Part shown: positions 31,670-39,963 of the stretch, piece by piece
Position numbering within the stretch: the first letter of the stretch is position 1
How the letters are laid out: the number at the start of each line of letters is the position of its first letter
Assembly (NCBI GenBank): GCA_934633985.1
Contig: CAKTYU010000010.1
Coordinates: forward strand, 1 to 64,000
DNA: 64,000 nt
Direction: 5' to 3'
Source: an uncultured Clostridia bacterium
GTDB lineage: Bacteria > Bacillota > Clostridia > Christensenellales > CAG-138
Program-made: the position numbers and the translations under genes
Notes under the pieces: generated by a model
What the model was told of the DNA's origin: nothing
The model's input: the letters and a program-made list of their open reading frames with translations, nothing else
The model's database searches: none

Positions 31670-32899
31670 ATGAAACAAGCAAGAAACTTCCCCGCGGCGG
31701 CGATAACAAAAAAAGCAGAAAGCTCACTCCGGCTGGGCCACCCATGGGTATACGACGCCGAGGTGCTCTCCCTTGAGGGCGAGCCCGAAAACGGCTCCCT
31801 TGTGGACGTGTTCTCAGAAAAGGGCGCATATCTCGGCACCGGCTTTATAAGCTATAAGAGCAAAATACGCATACGTCTCCTTTCCTCCAACGCAAACGAG
31901 ACCTTTGGGGAGGATTTCTTCGCCCGCAGGATACAGTACGCCTTAGCGTACAGGAGGACCGTAATGGGCCCCGCCGATTACCGCTGCTGCCGGCTGGTGT
32001 TCGGCGAGGCGGACGGGCTGCCCGGCCTTACCGTGGACCGCTATGAGAATGTCCTCGTCGCCCAGGTGCTTTCCATGGGCATGGAAAGGGTAAAGGACGC
32101 CGTATATCGCCAGCTCGTAAAGCAGCTCGCACAGGAAAGCGTAAACGTTGCCGGCATATTCGAGCGCAACGACGTAGCTATCCGTGAGCTCGAGGGCCTG
32201 GATAGAGGCAAGGGCTGGTACTTGGCTAATTATCTGCCCCAGCCTCCCTCCCCTATCACCGGGATAACCGAAAACGGCATACAGTACGAGGTAGATGTGG
32301 AGAACGGGCAAAAGACCGGCTTCTTCCTCGATCAAAAATACAACCGCCAGGCCGTGGCAAAGATCGCCGCGGGCAAAAACGTTCTGGACTGCTTTACGCA
32401 CACCGGCTCCTTCGCCCTAAACGCGGCGCTGGGCGGCGCCAAGCGGGTCACCGCCGTGGATGTGTCGGATACCGCCATAGAGATGGCAAGGCTTAACGCA
32501 AGGCGCAACGGCCTTATCCACAATATGGATTTCATCGCGGCGGACGTGTTCGACCTGCTTCCTGAGCTTTGCAGCAAGCATGCGGATTACGACTTCATAA
32601 TACTCGACCCTCCCGCGTTCACCAAGAGCCGCAGGGCCATAAAGGGGGCGGAGCGCGGCTATAAGGAGATAAACTTCCGAGCTATGAAGCTGCTGCCCCG
32701 GGGCGGCTATCTCGCCACCTGCTCCTGCTCGCACTTTATGGATAACGGGCTTTTCATCAAGATGGTGCAGTCCGCGGCCCGGGACGCAAACGTTTCCCTA
32801 AAGCTCATAGAAGCCCGCAGGCAGTCCCCCGACCACCCCACCCTTATGAACGTGCCGGAAACCGACTATCTGAAATTTTACCTGTTCCAGCTCGTATAA
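31670..32899 (+). CDS. Class I rRNA large-subunit methyltransferase, RlmI-like
   Basis: 409-residue SAM-dependent methyltransferase with an N-terminal PUA domain (SLRLGHPWVYDAEVLSLEG), a central region with TGFFLDQKYNR, the SAM fold (NVLDCFTHTGSFALNAALGGAKRVTAVDVSD) and the catalytic-type motif LDPPAFTKS. Relatives methylate C5 of cytosine 1962 in 23S rRNA. The ribosome binding site is weak (AAAAGGAC about 15 nt upstream of the ATG). No clear promoter is visible in the 93-nt gap before it. Confidence 0.88.
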   Translation: MKQARNFPAAAITKKAESSLRLGHPWVYDAEVLSLEGEPENGSLVDVFSEKGAYLGTGFISYKSKIRIRLLSSNANETFGEDFFARRIQYALAYRRTVMGPADYRCCRLVFGEADGLPGLTVDRYENVLVAQVLSMGMERVKDAVYRQLVKQLAQESVNVAGIFERNDVAIRELEGLDRGKGWYLANYLPQPPSPITGITENGIQYEVDVENGQKTGFFLDQKYNRQAVAKIAAGKNVLDCFTHTGSFALNAALGGAKRVTAVDVSDTAIEMARLNARRNGLIHNMDFIAADVFDLLPELCSKHADYDFIILDPPAFTKSRRAIKGAERGYKEINFRAMKLLPRGGYLATCSCSHFMDNGLFIKMVQSAARDANVSLKLIEARRQSPDHPTLMNVPETDYLKFYLFQLV

Positions 32900-32979
32900 A
32901 AAAAGCACACCCGCCGCCCCTCGCGCATACCTTGGCAGTATAAAGCGCGGAAAACGCGCGATATCAGCGAGGTGCAAAA

Positions 32980-33777
32980 ATGAGAATATTACAACGTGGT
33001 GACACCGGCAGCGATGTGCGTACCGTCCAGACCGCCCTCACCCGCGCGGGATATGCCCCGGGCAGGATAGACGGCATATTCGGCTCCAACACAGAGCGGG
33101 CGGTGAAGCAGTTTCAGCGGGTGCTCGGGCTCAGGCAGGACGGCATAGTGGGCCCGCGGACATGGGAATTTTTACAGCCCTTCGCCTTTGAGAGCGACCC
33201 GGACGTGCTGCGCCGGGGCAGCAGGGGCGACATGGTAAGGCTCCTCCAGCAGGCGCTGGAGGCCTCCGGCAACTCTCCGGGTACCATAGACGGCCTTTTC
33301 GGCACAAAGACGCAGGCGGCCCTGCGCGCCTTCCAGCGCTCGGCCCGGCTTCCGGCCACCGGCGTAGCCAACAGGGATACCTGGCTGGCGATAGCCCCCT
33401 TTATCAACTACGACAGCATATACCTCAGGCGCGGGGACAGGGGCATTTTAGTAGTGATACTGCAAACCGCCCTGCTCAACGCCGGCTTCGATCCCGGCGC
33501 TATAGACGGCAGGTTCGGCCCCCGCACCTACAACGCGCTGACGGCATTCCAGAGGTCGAGGGGCCTTTCACCGGACGGCATAGCGGGCAGACGCACCTGG
33601 GCGCGGCTCAGGCCCTACCTCTCCGGCGGCGTAATGACCTACATAATCAAGCCCGGCGATACCCTCTCCTCCATAGCGCGGCAGTTTGACACCACGGTGG
33701 AGGAGCTTGTGCGCCTGAACAACATTTCAGATCCTAATCTCATAATCGCCGGCGAAACGCTGCTTATCCCTGTGTAA
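32980..33777 (+). CDS. Triple peptidoglycan-binding domain plus LysM protein
   Basis: 265 residues made of three PG_binding_1 repeats (about 1-65, 75-140, 148-212; each with a DG(I/L/R)FG and TxxAxxxFQ core) and a C-terminal LysM domain (TYIIKPGDTLSSIARQFDTT to the end). There is no catalytic domain and no signal peptide, so it is not an evident hydrolase. Spore coat or cortex-associated proteins of Clostridia often look like this, which would explain the lack of a secretion signal; that is inference. A small GC hairpin lies just upstream of the start. Strong terminator after. Confidence 0.85.
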   Translation: MRILQRGDTGSDVRTVQTALTRAGYAPGRIDGIFGSNTERAVKQFQRVLGLRQDGIVGPRTWEFLQPFAFESDPDVLRRGSRGDMVRLLQQALEASGNSPGTIDGLFGTKTQAALRAFQRSARLPATGVANRDTWLAIAPFINYDSIYLRRGDRGILVVILQTALLNAGFDPGAIDGRFGPRTYNALTAFQRSRGLSPDGIAGRRTWARLRPYLSGGVMTYIIKPGDTLSSIARQFDTTVEELVRLNNISDPNLIIAGETLLIPV

Positions 33778-33782
33778 AGCGC

Positions 33783-33814
33783 AAAAAGAGAAGGCCCTCC
33801 GCCTTCTCTTTTTT
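33783..33814. terminator. Bidirectional terminator between the LysM gene and malQ
   Basis: 11-bp stem AAAGAGAAGGC (33785-33795) / GCCTTCTCTTT (33801-33811), loop CCTCC, with A- and T-runs at each side. Confidence 0.9.
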
Positions 33815-33822
33815 ATACCGTT

Positions 33823-35349
33823 TTATTCGCCCGCGCCGTCGTCCGTGGGCTTGGGCCTGTCTATGCGGCCGTAAATGCGCGCCGCGTCGTATATCCTGTC
33901 CGCAAGGGCGTCCGTCAGCTCGCCGCTGAGCAGCCTCCATTCCCAATTTCCGCCGAGGGTACTGGGCGTGTTCATGCGGCAGCCCGCGCCCAGCTCAAGG
34001 TAGTCCTGCATCTGCGCCACGAAGAGCCGCGCCACAGAGCCCATCCCTCCCCTTATCATGCCCCAGTTGAAGCCCTCTTCTTTGTTCAGGCCGAGGTATT
34101 TTTCACAGTAGGCTATATCCGCCGGATCGGCCTCCTCGCGCCACAGCGCTATGGGGCTGTTGTCGTGCGTGCCGGTATAGCAGGTGCAGTTCTCGGTGTA
34201 GGCGTGGGGCAGGTATTCGCTGGGCTCGCGGGAATCGAAGGCAAATTCCAGCACCTTCATGCCGGGAAAGCCCGATTTTTTCAAGAGCTTCTCCACATCC
34301 GGCGTTGCATAGCCCAGATCCTCCGCTATGAACTCCAAGCCGTGGAACCACCCCTTTAAGGCGTTGACCAGCGCTATGCCGGGGCCGGAGCGCCATTTGC
34401 CGTTTTTCGCTGTGGTCTCGCCATAAGGCACGGCCCAATAGCTTGCAAGGCCCCTGAAGTGGTCTATGCGTATCACGTCATACATCTTGCCCGCGCCGTC
34501 TATTCGGCGTATCCACCAGCCGAAGCCGTCCGACTGCATCTTATCCCAGTCGTACAACGGGTTGCCCCAAAGCTGTCCCTCGGCGCTGAAGTCGTCCGGC
34601 GGCACGCCGGATACCTCTGTCGGCAGGTTCTTTTCGTCAAGCTGGAAGAACTCCGGCTCCGCCCACACGTCAGCAGAATCCATGGCGACGTATATGGGTA
34701 TGTCGCCTATTATGCCTATGCCCAAGGCGTTTATGTATGCCTTAAGCCTCGTCCACTGCTCAAAGAACAGGTACTGGATATAGGTGAAAAGCTCTATATC
34801 CTCGCGGAGCAGCCCGCGGTATTTCGCCATTGCCTCGGGCTTTCTCAGCCGTATATCCTCGTCCTCCCACTCCGTCCATGACCTCATGCCGAAGTGCCGC
34901 TTGAGCGCCATGAACAATGCGTAATCCCCGAGCCAGCGGCTGTTCTCCGCGGCAAAGGCGTCCACCCTCTGCCTGTCCCGCTGCCAGCCCCGCTCCTTGG
35001 CTTTTGAAAGCACGCCGAGGCGGCTTTCGTATATCCTTCCATAGTCCACATACCGCGGCTCCGTGCCCCAGTTTATGCCGGCTACCTCGTCCCTCCTTAG
35101 CAGGCCGTCCTCTATGAGCATATCGAGGTCGATAAAGTAAGGGTTGCCCGCAAAGGTGGAAAAGCTCTGATAGGGCGAGTCGCCGTAGCTGGTGGGGCCT
35201 ATCGGCAGCATCTGCCAATAGCGCTGCCCCGCCCGGTGGAGAAAATCCGCAAATTCGTATGCCGCCTTGCCCATTGTGCCTATGCCATAGGGCGAGGGCA
35301 GCGATAATATTGGCATAAGTATGCCGCTGCTGCGTTTCATTATAGTCAA
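33823..35349 (-). CDS. malQ: 4-alpha-glucanotransferase
   Basis: GH77 amylomaltase, which disproportionates maltodextrins. 508 residues with the family core: SSYQSFSTFAGNPY-type segment near residue 55 (here SPYQSFSTFAGNPYFIDLD), VYVAMDSADVWA, DVIRIDHFRG containing the nucleophile Asp, EDLG with the acid/base Glu, and YTGTHDNSP. The frame can start at a TTG (35349) with AGAGG close by, or at ATG 35340; the choice is open. It is the last gene of the sugar-transport operon, 27 nt after the MalG-type permease, indicating that the importer handles malto-oligosaccharides. Confidence 0.94.
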   Translation of the reverse strand: MTIMKRSSGILMPILSLPSPYGIGTMGKAAYEFADFLHRAGQRYWQMLPIGPTSYGDSPYQSFSTFAGNPYFIDLDMLIEDGLLRRDEVAGINWGTEPRYVDYGRIYESRLGVLSKAKERGWQRDRQRVDAFAAENSRWLGDYALFMALKRHFGMRSWTEWEDEDIRLRKPEAMAKYRGLLREDIELFTYIQYLFFEQWTRLKAYINALGIGIIGDIPIYVAMDSADVWAEPEFFQLDEKNLPTEVSGVPPDDFSAEGQLWGNPLYDWDKMQSDGFGWWIRRIDGAGKMYDVIRIDHFRGLASYWAVPYGETTAKNGKWRSGPGIALVNALKGWFHGLEFIAEDLGYATPDVEKLLKKSGFPGMKVLEFAFDSREPSEYLPHAYTENCTCYTGTHDNSPIALWREEADPADIAYCEKYLGLNKEEGFNWGMIRGGMGSVARLFVAQMQDYLELGAGCRMNTPSTLGGNWEWRLLSGELTDALADRIYDAARIYGRIDRPKPTDDGAGE

Positions 35350-35376
35350 TAGTCCTCTTAGATATTCAGTTTATTT

Positions 35377-36243
35377 TTATCCCTTTACGGCGCCCGCCGC
35401 AACGCCCTTTATTATGTACTTCTGACAGGTCAGATAGAACACTATCACCGGCACTATGCTGAGCATTATAAGGGCCATGGTAGCTCCGAGATCCACGGTG
35501 CCGTAGCTGCCCTTCAGGTACTGTATATGTATGGGCACGGTGCGGTATTTGTTTATATCCAGCACGAGATACGGCAGGAGGTAGTCGTTCCACACCCACA
35601 TTATCTCTAACACGCCCACGGAGATCATGGTGGGCTTAAGCATCGGGAACACCACCCGGAAAAACGTCCGCAGCGGGCCGCAGCCGTCTATGGCCGCCGC
35701 CTCTTCGATCTCCAGCGGCAGCGCCTTCACAAACCCAGTAAACATGAATACCGCAAGCCCCGCGCCGAAGCCCAGATACACCACGGGTATCGTCCAGGGG
35801 GTATTCAGCTTGAGCGTATCCGCCGTCTTAGCCAGCGTAAACATGACCATCTGGAAGGGCACCACCATGGAGAATACGCACAGGTAGTACACAATCTTGC
35901 TGAACAGGCTGCCCACCCGCGCTATGTACCATGCCGCCATAGAGGTGCATATAAGTATGAGCGCCGAGGATACTATTGTGACAAACAGGCTGTACAGGGC
36001 GGATTTCACGAAGGGGTAATTGCCGAAGGTCATGCCGGTCTTATAGTTGTCCAGCCCCACGAAGGACTTGGCGTTCGGCAACGCGAAGGTCTCCATATTC
36101 ACGTATGAATTGGACTTTAGCGAGTTTATGAGCACCAGCACTATGGGCAGCACATAGAATATGGCTATCACCGCGAAGGTAAAGGTTAGTATGCGCTTTC
36201 CGCGCTGCTCCTGGGAGAGAGTTTCGACGTGCTTTGACATCAC
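35377..36243 (-). CDS. Sugar ABC importer permease, MalG type
   Basis: About 287 residues and six transmembrane helices, with the EAA motif LEIEEAAAIDGCGPLRTFFRVVFPML. Starts at GTG 36243 or ATG 36240, overlapping the end of the MalF-type gene, with AAAGGAGG upstream, so translation is coupled. Followed by malQ. Together with the partner permease it forms the channel; no ATPase gene is encoded here, so a shared MsmX-type ATPase probably energises it. Confidence 0.92.
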   Translation of the reverse strand: MMSKHVETLSQEQRGKRILTFTFAVIAIFYVLPIVLVLINSLKSNSYVNMETFALPNAKSFVGLDNYKTGMTFGNYPFVKSALYSLFVTIVSSALILICTSMAAWYIARVGSLFSKIVYYLCVFSMVVPFQMVMFTLAKTADTLKLNTPWTIPVVYLGFGAGLAVFMFTGFVKALPLEIEEAAAIDGCGPLRTFFRVVFPMLKPTMISVGVLEIMWVWNDYLLPYLVLDINKYRTVPIHIQYLKGSYGTVDLGATMALIMLSIVPVIVFYLTCQKYIIKGVAAGAVKG

Positions 36244-37163
36244 TGCTGCACCTCCTTTGAACGGGTGGATTTAAGCTGTATAAGGCCGATTGCCGCAACC
36301 AGTATGAAGAACAGCACCGCCTTGGCCTGGCCCACGCCCCTTGCATTGACGTTGGTGCCGTAGAAGGAATTGACTATGTTCAGCGCCAGCATTTCGGTGG
36401 TCTTTACCGTGAGCCCGCCCGGCTGCATCACGAAGGGGCGGCCCCCCGTAAGCGCCAGGTTCTGGTCAAACAGCTTAAAGGAGTTGGTAAGCGTAAGGAA
36501 GGTGCATATAGTTATGGAGGGCATGACGTTGGGTATGGTGATGTTCCACAGCGTCTGCCACTTCGTTGCGCCGTCTATCTTGGCGGCCTCCAGCATATCC
36601 TCCGGCACGGACTGCAAGCCGGCTATGTATATGATCATCATATAGCCTATCTGCTGCCAGCACATGAGGATTATGAGCCCCCAGAAGCCGTACTTGGTCT
36701 CCAGCAGTATGGAGGTGCCGTATCGGGTGAGTATGCCGTCGAATATCATGCTCCAAATATAGCCCAGCACTATGCCGCCTATCAGGTTCGGCATGAAGAA
36801 CACGGTGCGGAAGAGATTGGAGCCCTTTATGCCCTGCGTCAGCACATAGGCCACCGCAAAGGCGAGTACGTTGATAAGTATGAGGGAGACCAATGCGAAT
36901 ACGGCCGTATACAGGAATGCATGTGTAAACGACGGGTCCGCAAGCGCCTTGGTGTAGTTGCTGAGCCCTACCCACGTCCACTTGCTGGTGGTCTTGAATT
37001 TGCAGAAGGATAAGAACAGTCCCTTGCAGAAGGGATAAAGGAAGCCCACGCAGAACGCCGCGAAGGTGGGCAACAGGAAAAGCCAGAAATAGCGCTGTAT
37101 CGGCCTTCGGATAAGTATGGAATTCAGCGCCGCATTATCCCGTTTGCGTTTCCGGAATCGCAT
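36240..37163 (-). CDS. Sugar ABC importer permease, MalF type
   Basis: 307 residues from the ATG at 37163 (GAGGAG upstream; the frame is open further left by chance). An N-terminal basic stretch (RFRKRKRD) is followed by about six helices and an EAA loop (PEDMLEAAKIDGATKWQTLWNITIPNVMP). It sits between the binding-protein gene and the MalG-type permease. Confidence 0.92.
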   Translation of the reverse strand: MRFRKRKRDNAALNSILIRRPIQRYFWLFLLPTFAAFCVGFLYPFCKGLFLSFCKFKTTSKWTWVGLSNYTKALADPSFTHAFLYTAVFALVSLILINVLAFAVAYVLTQGIKGSNLFRTVFFMPNLIGGIVLGYIWSMIFDGILTRYGTSILLETKYGFWGLIILMCWQQIGYMMIIYIAGLQSVPEDMLEAAKIDGATKWQTLWNITIPNVMPSITICTFLTLTNSFKLFDQNLALTGGRPFVMQPGGLTVKTTEMLALNIVNSFYGTNVNARGVGQAKAVLFFILVAAIGLIQLKSTRSKEVQQ

Positions 37164-37287
37164 GATAATTTCTCCTCTCGTTAATATATTGTGCCGCTTA
37201 TGTACAGGGGCCCTCCCCCATCGCTTCCCGGGGGGAAGGCCTCCGCACATTCCCCGTCCGCAGAGGAACGTTTTAACGGAAGTTTTC

Positions 37288-37319
37288 AAAACGGGGCGAG
37301 CGGAAGCCGCTCGCCCCGT
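37288..37319 (-). terminator. Strong stem-loop after the sugar-binding protein gene
   Basis: Perfect 13-bp stem (arms 37291-37303 and 37307-37319), loop 3 nt, with T4 after it on the minus strand. Placed between the binding-protein gene and the permeases, it may let part of transcription stop or stabilise the upstream mRNA, giving more binding protein than permease. Confidence 0.75.
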
Positions 37320-37348
37320 AATGTTTTACAGAGTGAAATCGCTGTCGG

Positions 37349-38692
37349 TTATGCAGCATGCTCGGCAGTGTACTGAGCGGCCCAGCCGTCTACGAAGGCG
37401 GTCTTTACAGCGTCCCAGCTACCGCCCGCAACGTACTTGGACAGAGCGTCAACCACGCCTGCGCGCCAATCCTCAACGGCGGGGGTGTAGTTGAAGGCCC
37501 AGGTCACTACATAGTTGCCCTTTGTGATGTAGTCGTTTGCCTGTGCAAAGAATACGTTCTCAGGAGTCTTTGCAGACTTGAAGGGGCAGGGACCGAACTG
37601 CTCGGCCAGCATGGTGGTGCCCTCCTCAGAGGTTACGACCCACTTCATGAAGTCCAGAGTAGCCTGGATGTTCTCCTCGGAGGCTTCCTTGTTTACGGAC
37701 CAGCAGTTCTCGGTGCCGCAGCAAAGACCGGCCTTCTCCTCGCCCTCAACGCCGCAGTAGATGGGGATCATGGCAAGATCCTCGGGCTTGAGACCGGCTT
37801 CTACGAGGCCGGCATACTCCCAGGTGCCGTTCTGATAGAATACAGCCTTGCCCTCCTTGAACTCACCGCTGGACATATCGCCGGTGGCGGTTATAATGGC
37901 GGCGCCGGTGGTGGCGGTATCGGTGGTGTAGAGATCCCAGATGGCCTTGTAGTTGTCCAGATACTTGCCGGTAATAGCGGCGGGCTGTTCAGTTACGTTG
38001 TCATCGCGGAACTCATAGAACATGGGCATATTGGCAAGGTGGCCGGAGAACCTCCAGGAGGAGGAGCCGTCAAGGCCGGAGGAGCTGAAGGCGTCAAAGC
38101 CCAGCTCGGCGGCGCGGGCATGGATATCATCGGCAACTGCCTTGAGAGTCTCAAAGTTGGTGATCTCATCGATGGAGTGACCGGCCTTCTCCAGCAGGGC
38201 CTTGTTCACGATGATGCCGAATGCCTCATAGCAGTAACCGGCGGCAAGCACCTCGCCGTTCTCGCCAAAGAGGTTGAAATCATCGGTGGTCATTTCCTTG
38301 TAGAAGTCGGTGTCCTTCAGATCGAGGCAGTAATCGCCCCAGGTGTTCAGAGCGCCCTGATTGCCGCACTGGAACAGCGTAGGGGCCTCGCTCTTGTCCA
38401 TTTCGGAGGTCAGAGTGGTCTGATAGTCGCCGGAGGCGGCGGTAACGACCTTTACGGGCACTCCGGTGAGCTCGGTGTACTTCTTAGCCAGCTCCTGCCA
38501 AGCGGCGTCGGCCTCGGGCTTGAAGTTGAGATAATAGACGGAGCCTGCGGCGGCGGGCTTATCGGAGGTCTCCTCCGCGGGCGCAGCGGCGCCTTCCTCG
38601 GCGGGCTTAGTCTCTTCCGCAGCGGGTGCGGAGCAGGCTGCCATCGCGAATACCATGGCGACGGTCAGCAGCAATGCCAAGAACTTCTTCAT
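37349..38692 (-). CDS. Sugar (maltodextrin-type) ABC substrate-binding lipoprotein
   Basis: 447-residue extracellular family 1 binding protein. The signal peptide ends with lipobox AMAAC (Cys19 lipidated), followed by a Pro/Glu/Ala-rich linker (residues 20-50) and the MalE-like bilobed domain. AGAGGATAAC precedes the ATG. It follows the LacI gene by 53 nt and precedes the permeases after a strong stem-loop. Isoleucine codons here are more often ATC than in most genes of the window, consistent with high expression. Confidence 0.92.
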   Translation of the reverse strand: MKKFLALLLTVAMVFAMAACSAPAAEETKPAEEGAAAPAEETSDKPAAAGSVYYLNFKPEADAAWQELAKKYTELTGVPVKVVTAASGDYQTTLTSEMDKSEAPTLFQCGNQGALNTWGDYCLDLKDTDFYKEMTTDDFNLFGENGEVLAAGYCYEAFGIIVNKALLEKAGHSIDEITNFETLKAVADDIHARAAELGFDAFSSSGLDGSSSWRFSGHLANMPMFYEFRDDNVTEQPAAITGKYLDNYKAIWDLYTTDTATTGAAIITATGDMSSGEFKEGKAVFYQNGTWEYAGLVEAGLKPEDLAMIPIYCGVEGEEKAGLCCGTENCWSVNKEASEENIQATLDFMKWVVTSEEGTTMLAEQFGPCPFKSAKTPENVFFAQANDYITKGNYVVTWAFNYTPAVEDWRAGVVDALSKYVAGGSWDAVKTAFVDGWAAQYTAEHAA

Positions 38693-38745
38693 TTTTGTTA
38701 TCCTCTCTTTTTTATATCATTTCTGCGCGGCAGGGCCGCACAAAT

Positions 38746-39759
38746 TTAATTCATATCCATTACCGAAGCGCCCCGGCGGAGCTTCGTCTCCAGCGTAAGG
38801 TGCCTGTTTTTTCCCCGGCCCTCTATCATGTCGAGGAGTATCTCCACGCTCTTCTGCCCCATTTCGCTCATAGGCTGGCACAGCGTGGTGAGCGTGGGCT
38901 GTATATAGTCGGATACCGTCAGGCCGTCAATAGCCATTACCGAGCAATCCTCCGGCACCCGCCGCCCCCCCTCGCGGAGAGCCTTCATAGCGCCTATCGC
39001 CATATCGTCCGCTATCGCGAACACCGCAGTAAAGTCGGGGTTTCTTTCAAGCTGCCCCTTCATTGCGGCGTAGGCGTCCTTTATGTCAAAGCTGCCCGCC
39101 GAGACCACGAGGCTTTCGTCAAAGGGCAGCCCGCGCTCCTCCAGCGCCCTCCGGTAGCCCCGGTAGCGGAGCTGGCTTATGGACCAGTCATCGGGCCGGG
39201 ATATGAGCGCCGCGATGCGCCTGTGGCCGTTTCTGTAAAGCTCGTTCACGGCCTTATATGCTTCCTCCTCGTCCGCTATGGAAACCGAGGAATACTCGTC
39301 GTCGTCAAGGTCGCCGTAGCGGTTGGTGTATGAGCAGCACACGAAGGGCACGTTGATCAGCCTTATGCGATCCTTTGTGTAGTCGTGGCAGCCGCCTAAG
39401 AACACTATGCCGCGGAGGCGCTTTTCCCTCTCCATCTCCGCGCCGCACTTTATCTCGTCATCGCAGGAGGCTATGTGGCGCATCACCATGGTGTAGCCCG
39501 CCGCGTCTATGCTTTCCTCTACGGAGCGTATGATGTCCGCATAAAAGGCGTTGGAAACGCCGCGCACCACAAGGCCAATGGCGTCCGAGCTGGTCTTGAC
39601 CAGATCCCTCGCGCTGTTGTTTGGGATGTAATTCGAGCTTTGTATTACGGCGTTCACCCTGCTCCTGCAAACCTCGCTCACGTCCGGTCTGTTGTTCAGT
39701 ACGCGGGAAACGGTGCTTACGCTCACGCCGCTGAGTTTTGCGATATCTTTTATGGTCAT
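38746..39759 (-). CDS. LacI-family transcriptional regulator
   Basis: 337 residues: N-terminal HTH (TIKDIAKLSGVSVSTVSRVLNNRPDVSE, with the hinge helix after it) and a periplasmic-binding-like effector domain. It heads the operon with the sugar ABC importer and malQ. A 16-bp perfect palindrome just downstream of its own promoter is the likely autoregulatory operator, so the whole operon should be derepressed by a malto-oligosaccharide or similar sugar. Confidence 0.93.
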   Translation of the reverse strand: MTIKDIAKLSGVSVSTVSRVLNNRPDVSEVCRSRVNAVIQSSNYIPNNSARDLVKTSSDAIGLVVRGVSNAFYADIIRSVEESIDAAGYTMVMRHIASCDDEIKCGAEMEREKRLRGIVFLGGCHDYTKDRIRLINVPFVCCSYTNRYGDLDDDEYSSVSIADEEEAYKAVNELYRNGHRRIAALISRPDDWSISQLRYRGYRRALEERGLPFDESLVVSAGSFDIKDAYAAMKGQLERNPDFTAVFAIADDMAIGAMKALREGGRRVPEDCSVMAIDGLTVSDYIQPTLTTLCQPMSEMGQKSVEILLDMIEGRGKNRHLTLETKLRRGASVMDMN

Positions 39760-39811
39760 TTTAAGCGCCGCCTGTTTTCGAAGGTTGCTGATATGGTTGC
39801 TGAAAACCTTA

Positions 39812-39827
39812 CCGGTAACGTTACCGG
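39812..39827. promoter_or_regulatory. LacI-type operator
   Basis: CCGGTAACGTTACCGG, a perfect 16-bp palindrome with a central CG, as in LacI-family sites. It lies 15 nt downstream of the -10 of the lacI-type gene, at the start of its transcript. Confidence 0.85.
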
Positions 39828-39841
39828 AACTTTACGATGAC

Positions 39842-39870
39842 ATTATATATATTATCCTGCCCAAAGTCAA
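39842..39870 (-). promoter_or_regulatory. Promoter of the LacI-sugar importer-malQ operon
   Basis: On the minus strand TTGACT (39865-39870) and TATAAT (39842-39847), spacer 17. Confidence 0.8.
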
Positions 39871-39892
39871 TAGCGAACCGCCAAAAATTCAC

Positions 39893-39921
39893 AAAAAAGG
39901 GGCGGTCGCAAAGGCCGCCCC
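39893..39921 (-). terminator. Terminator after the LysM-GH18 gene
   Basis: On the minus strand GGGGCGG/CCGCCCC (arms 39915-39921 and 39899-39905), followed by T6 (39893-39898). Confidence 0.8.
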
Positions 39922-39963
39922 CGGGAGCTCCGGGAAAAGCGGCCTGACGCCGCCCGGCAATGC

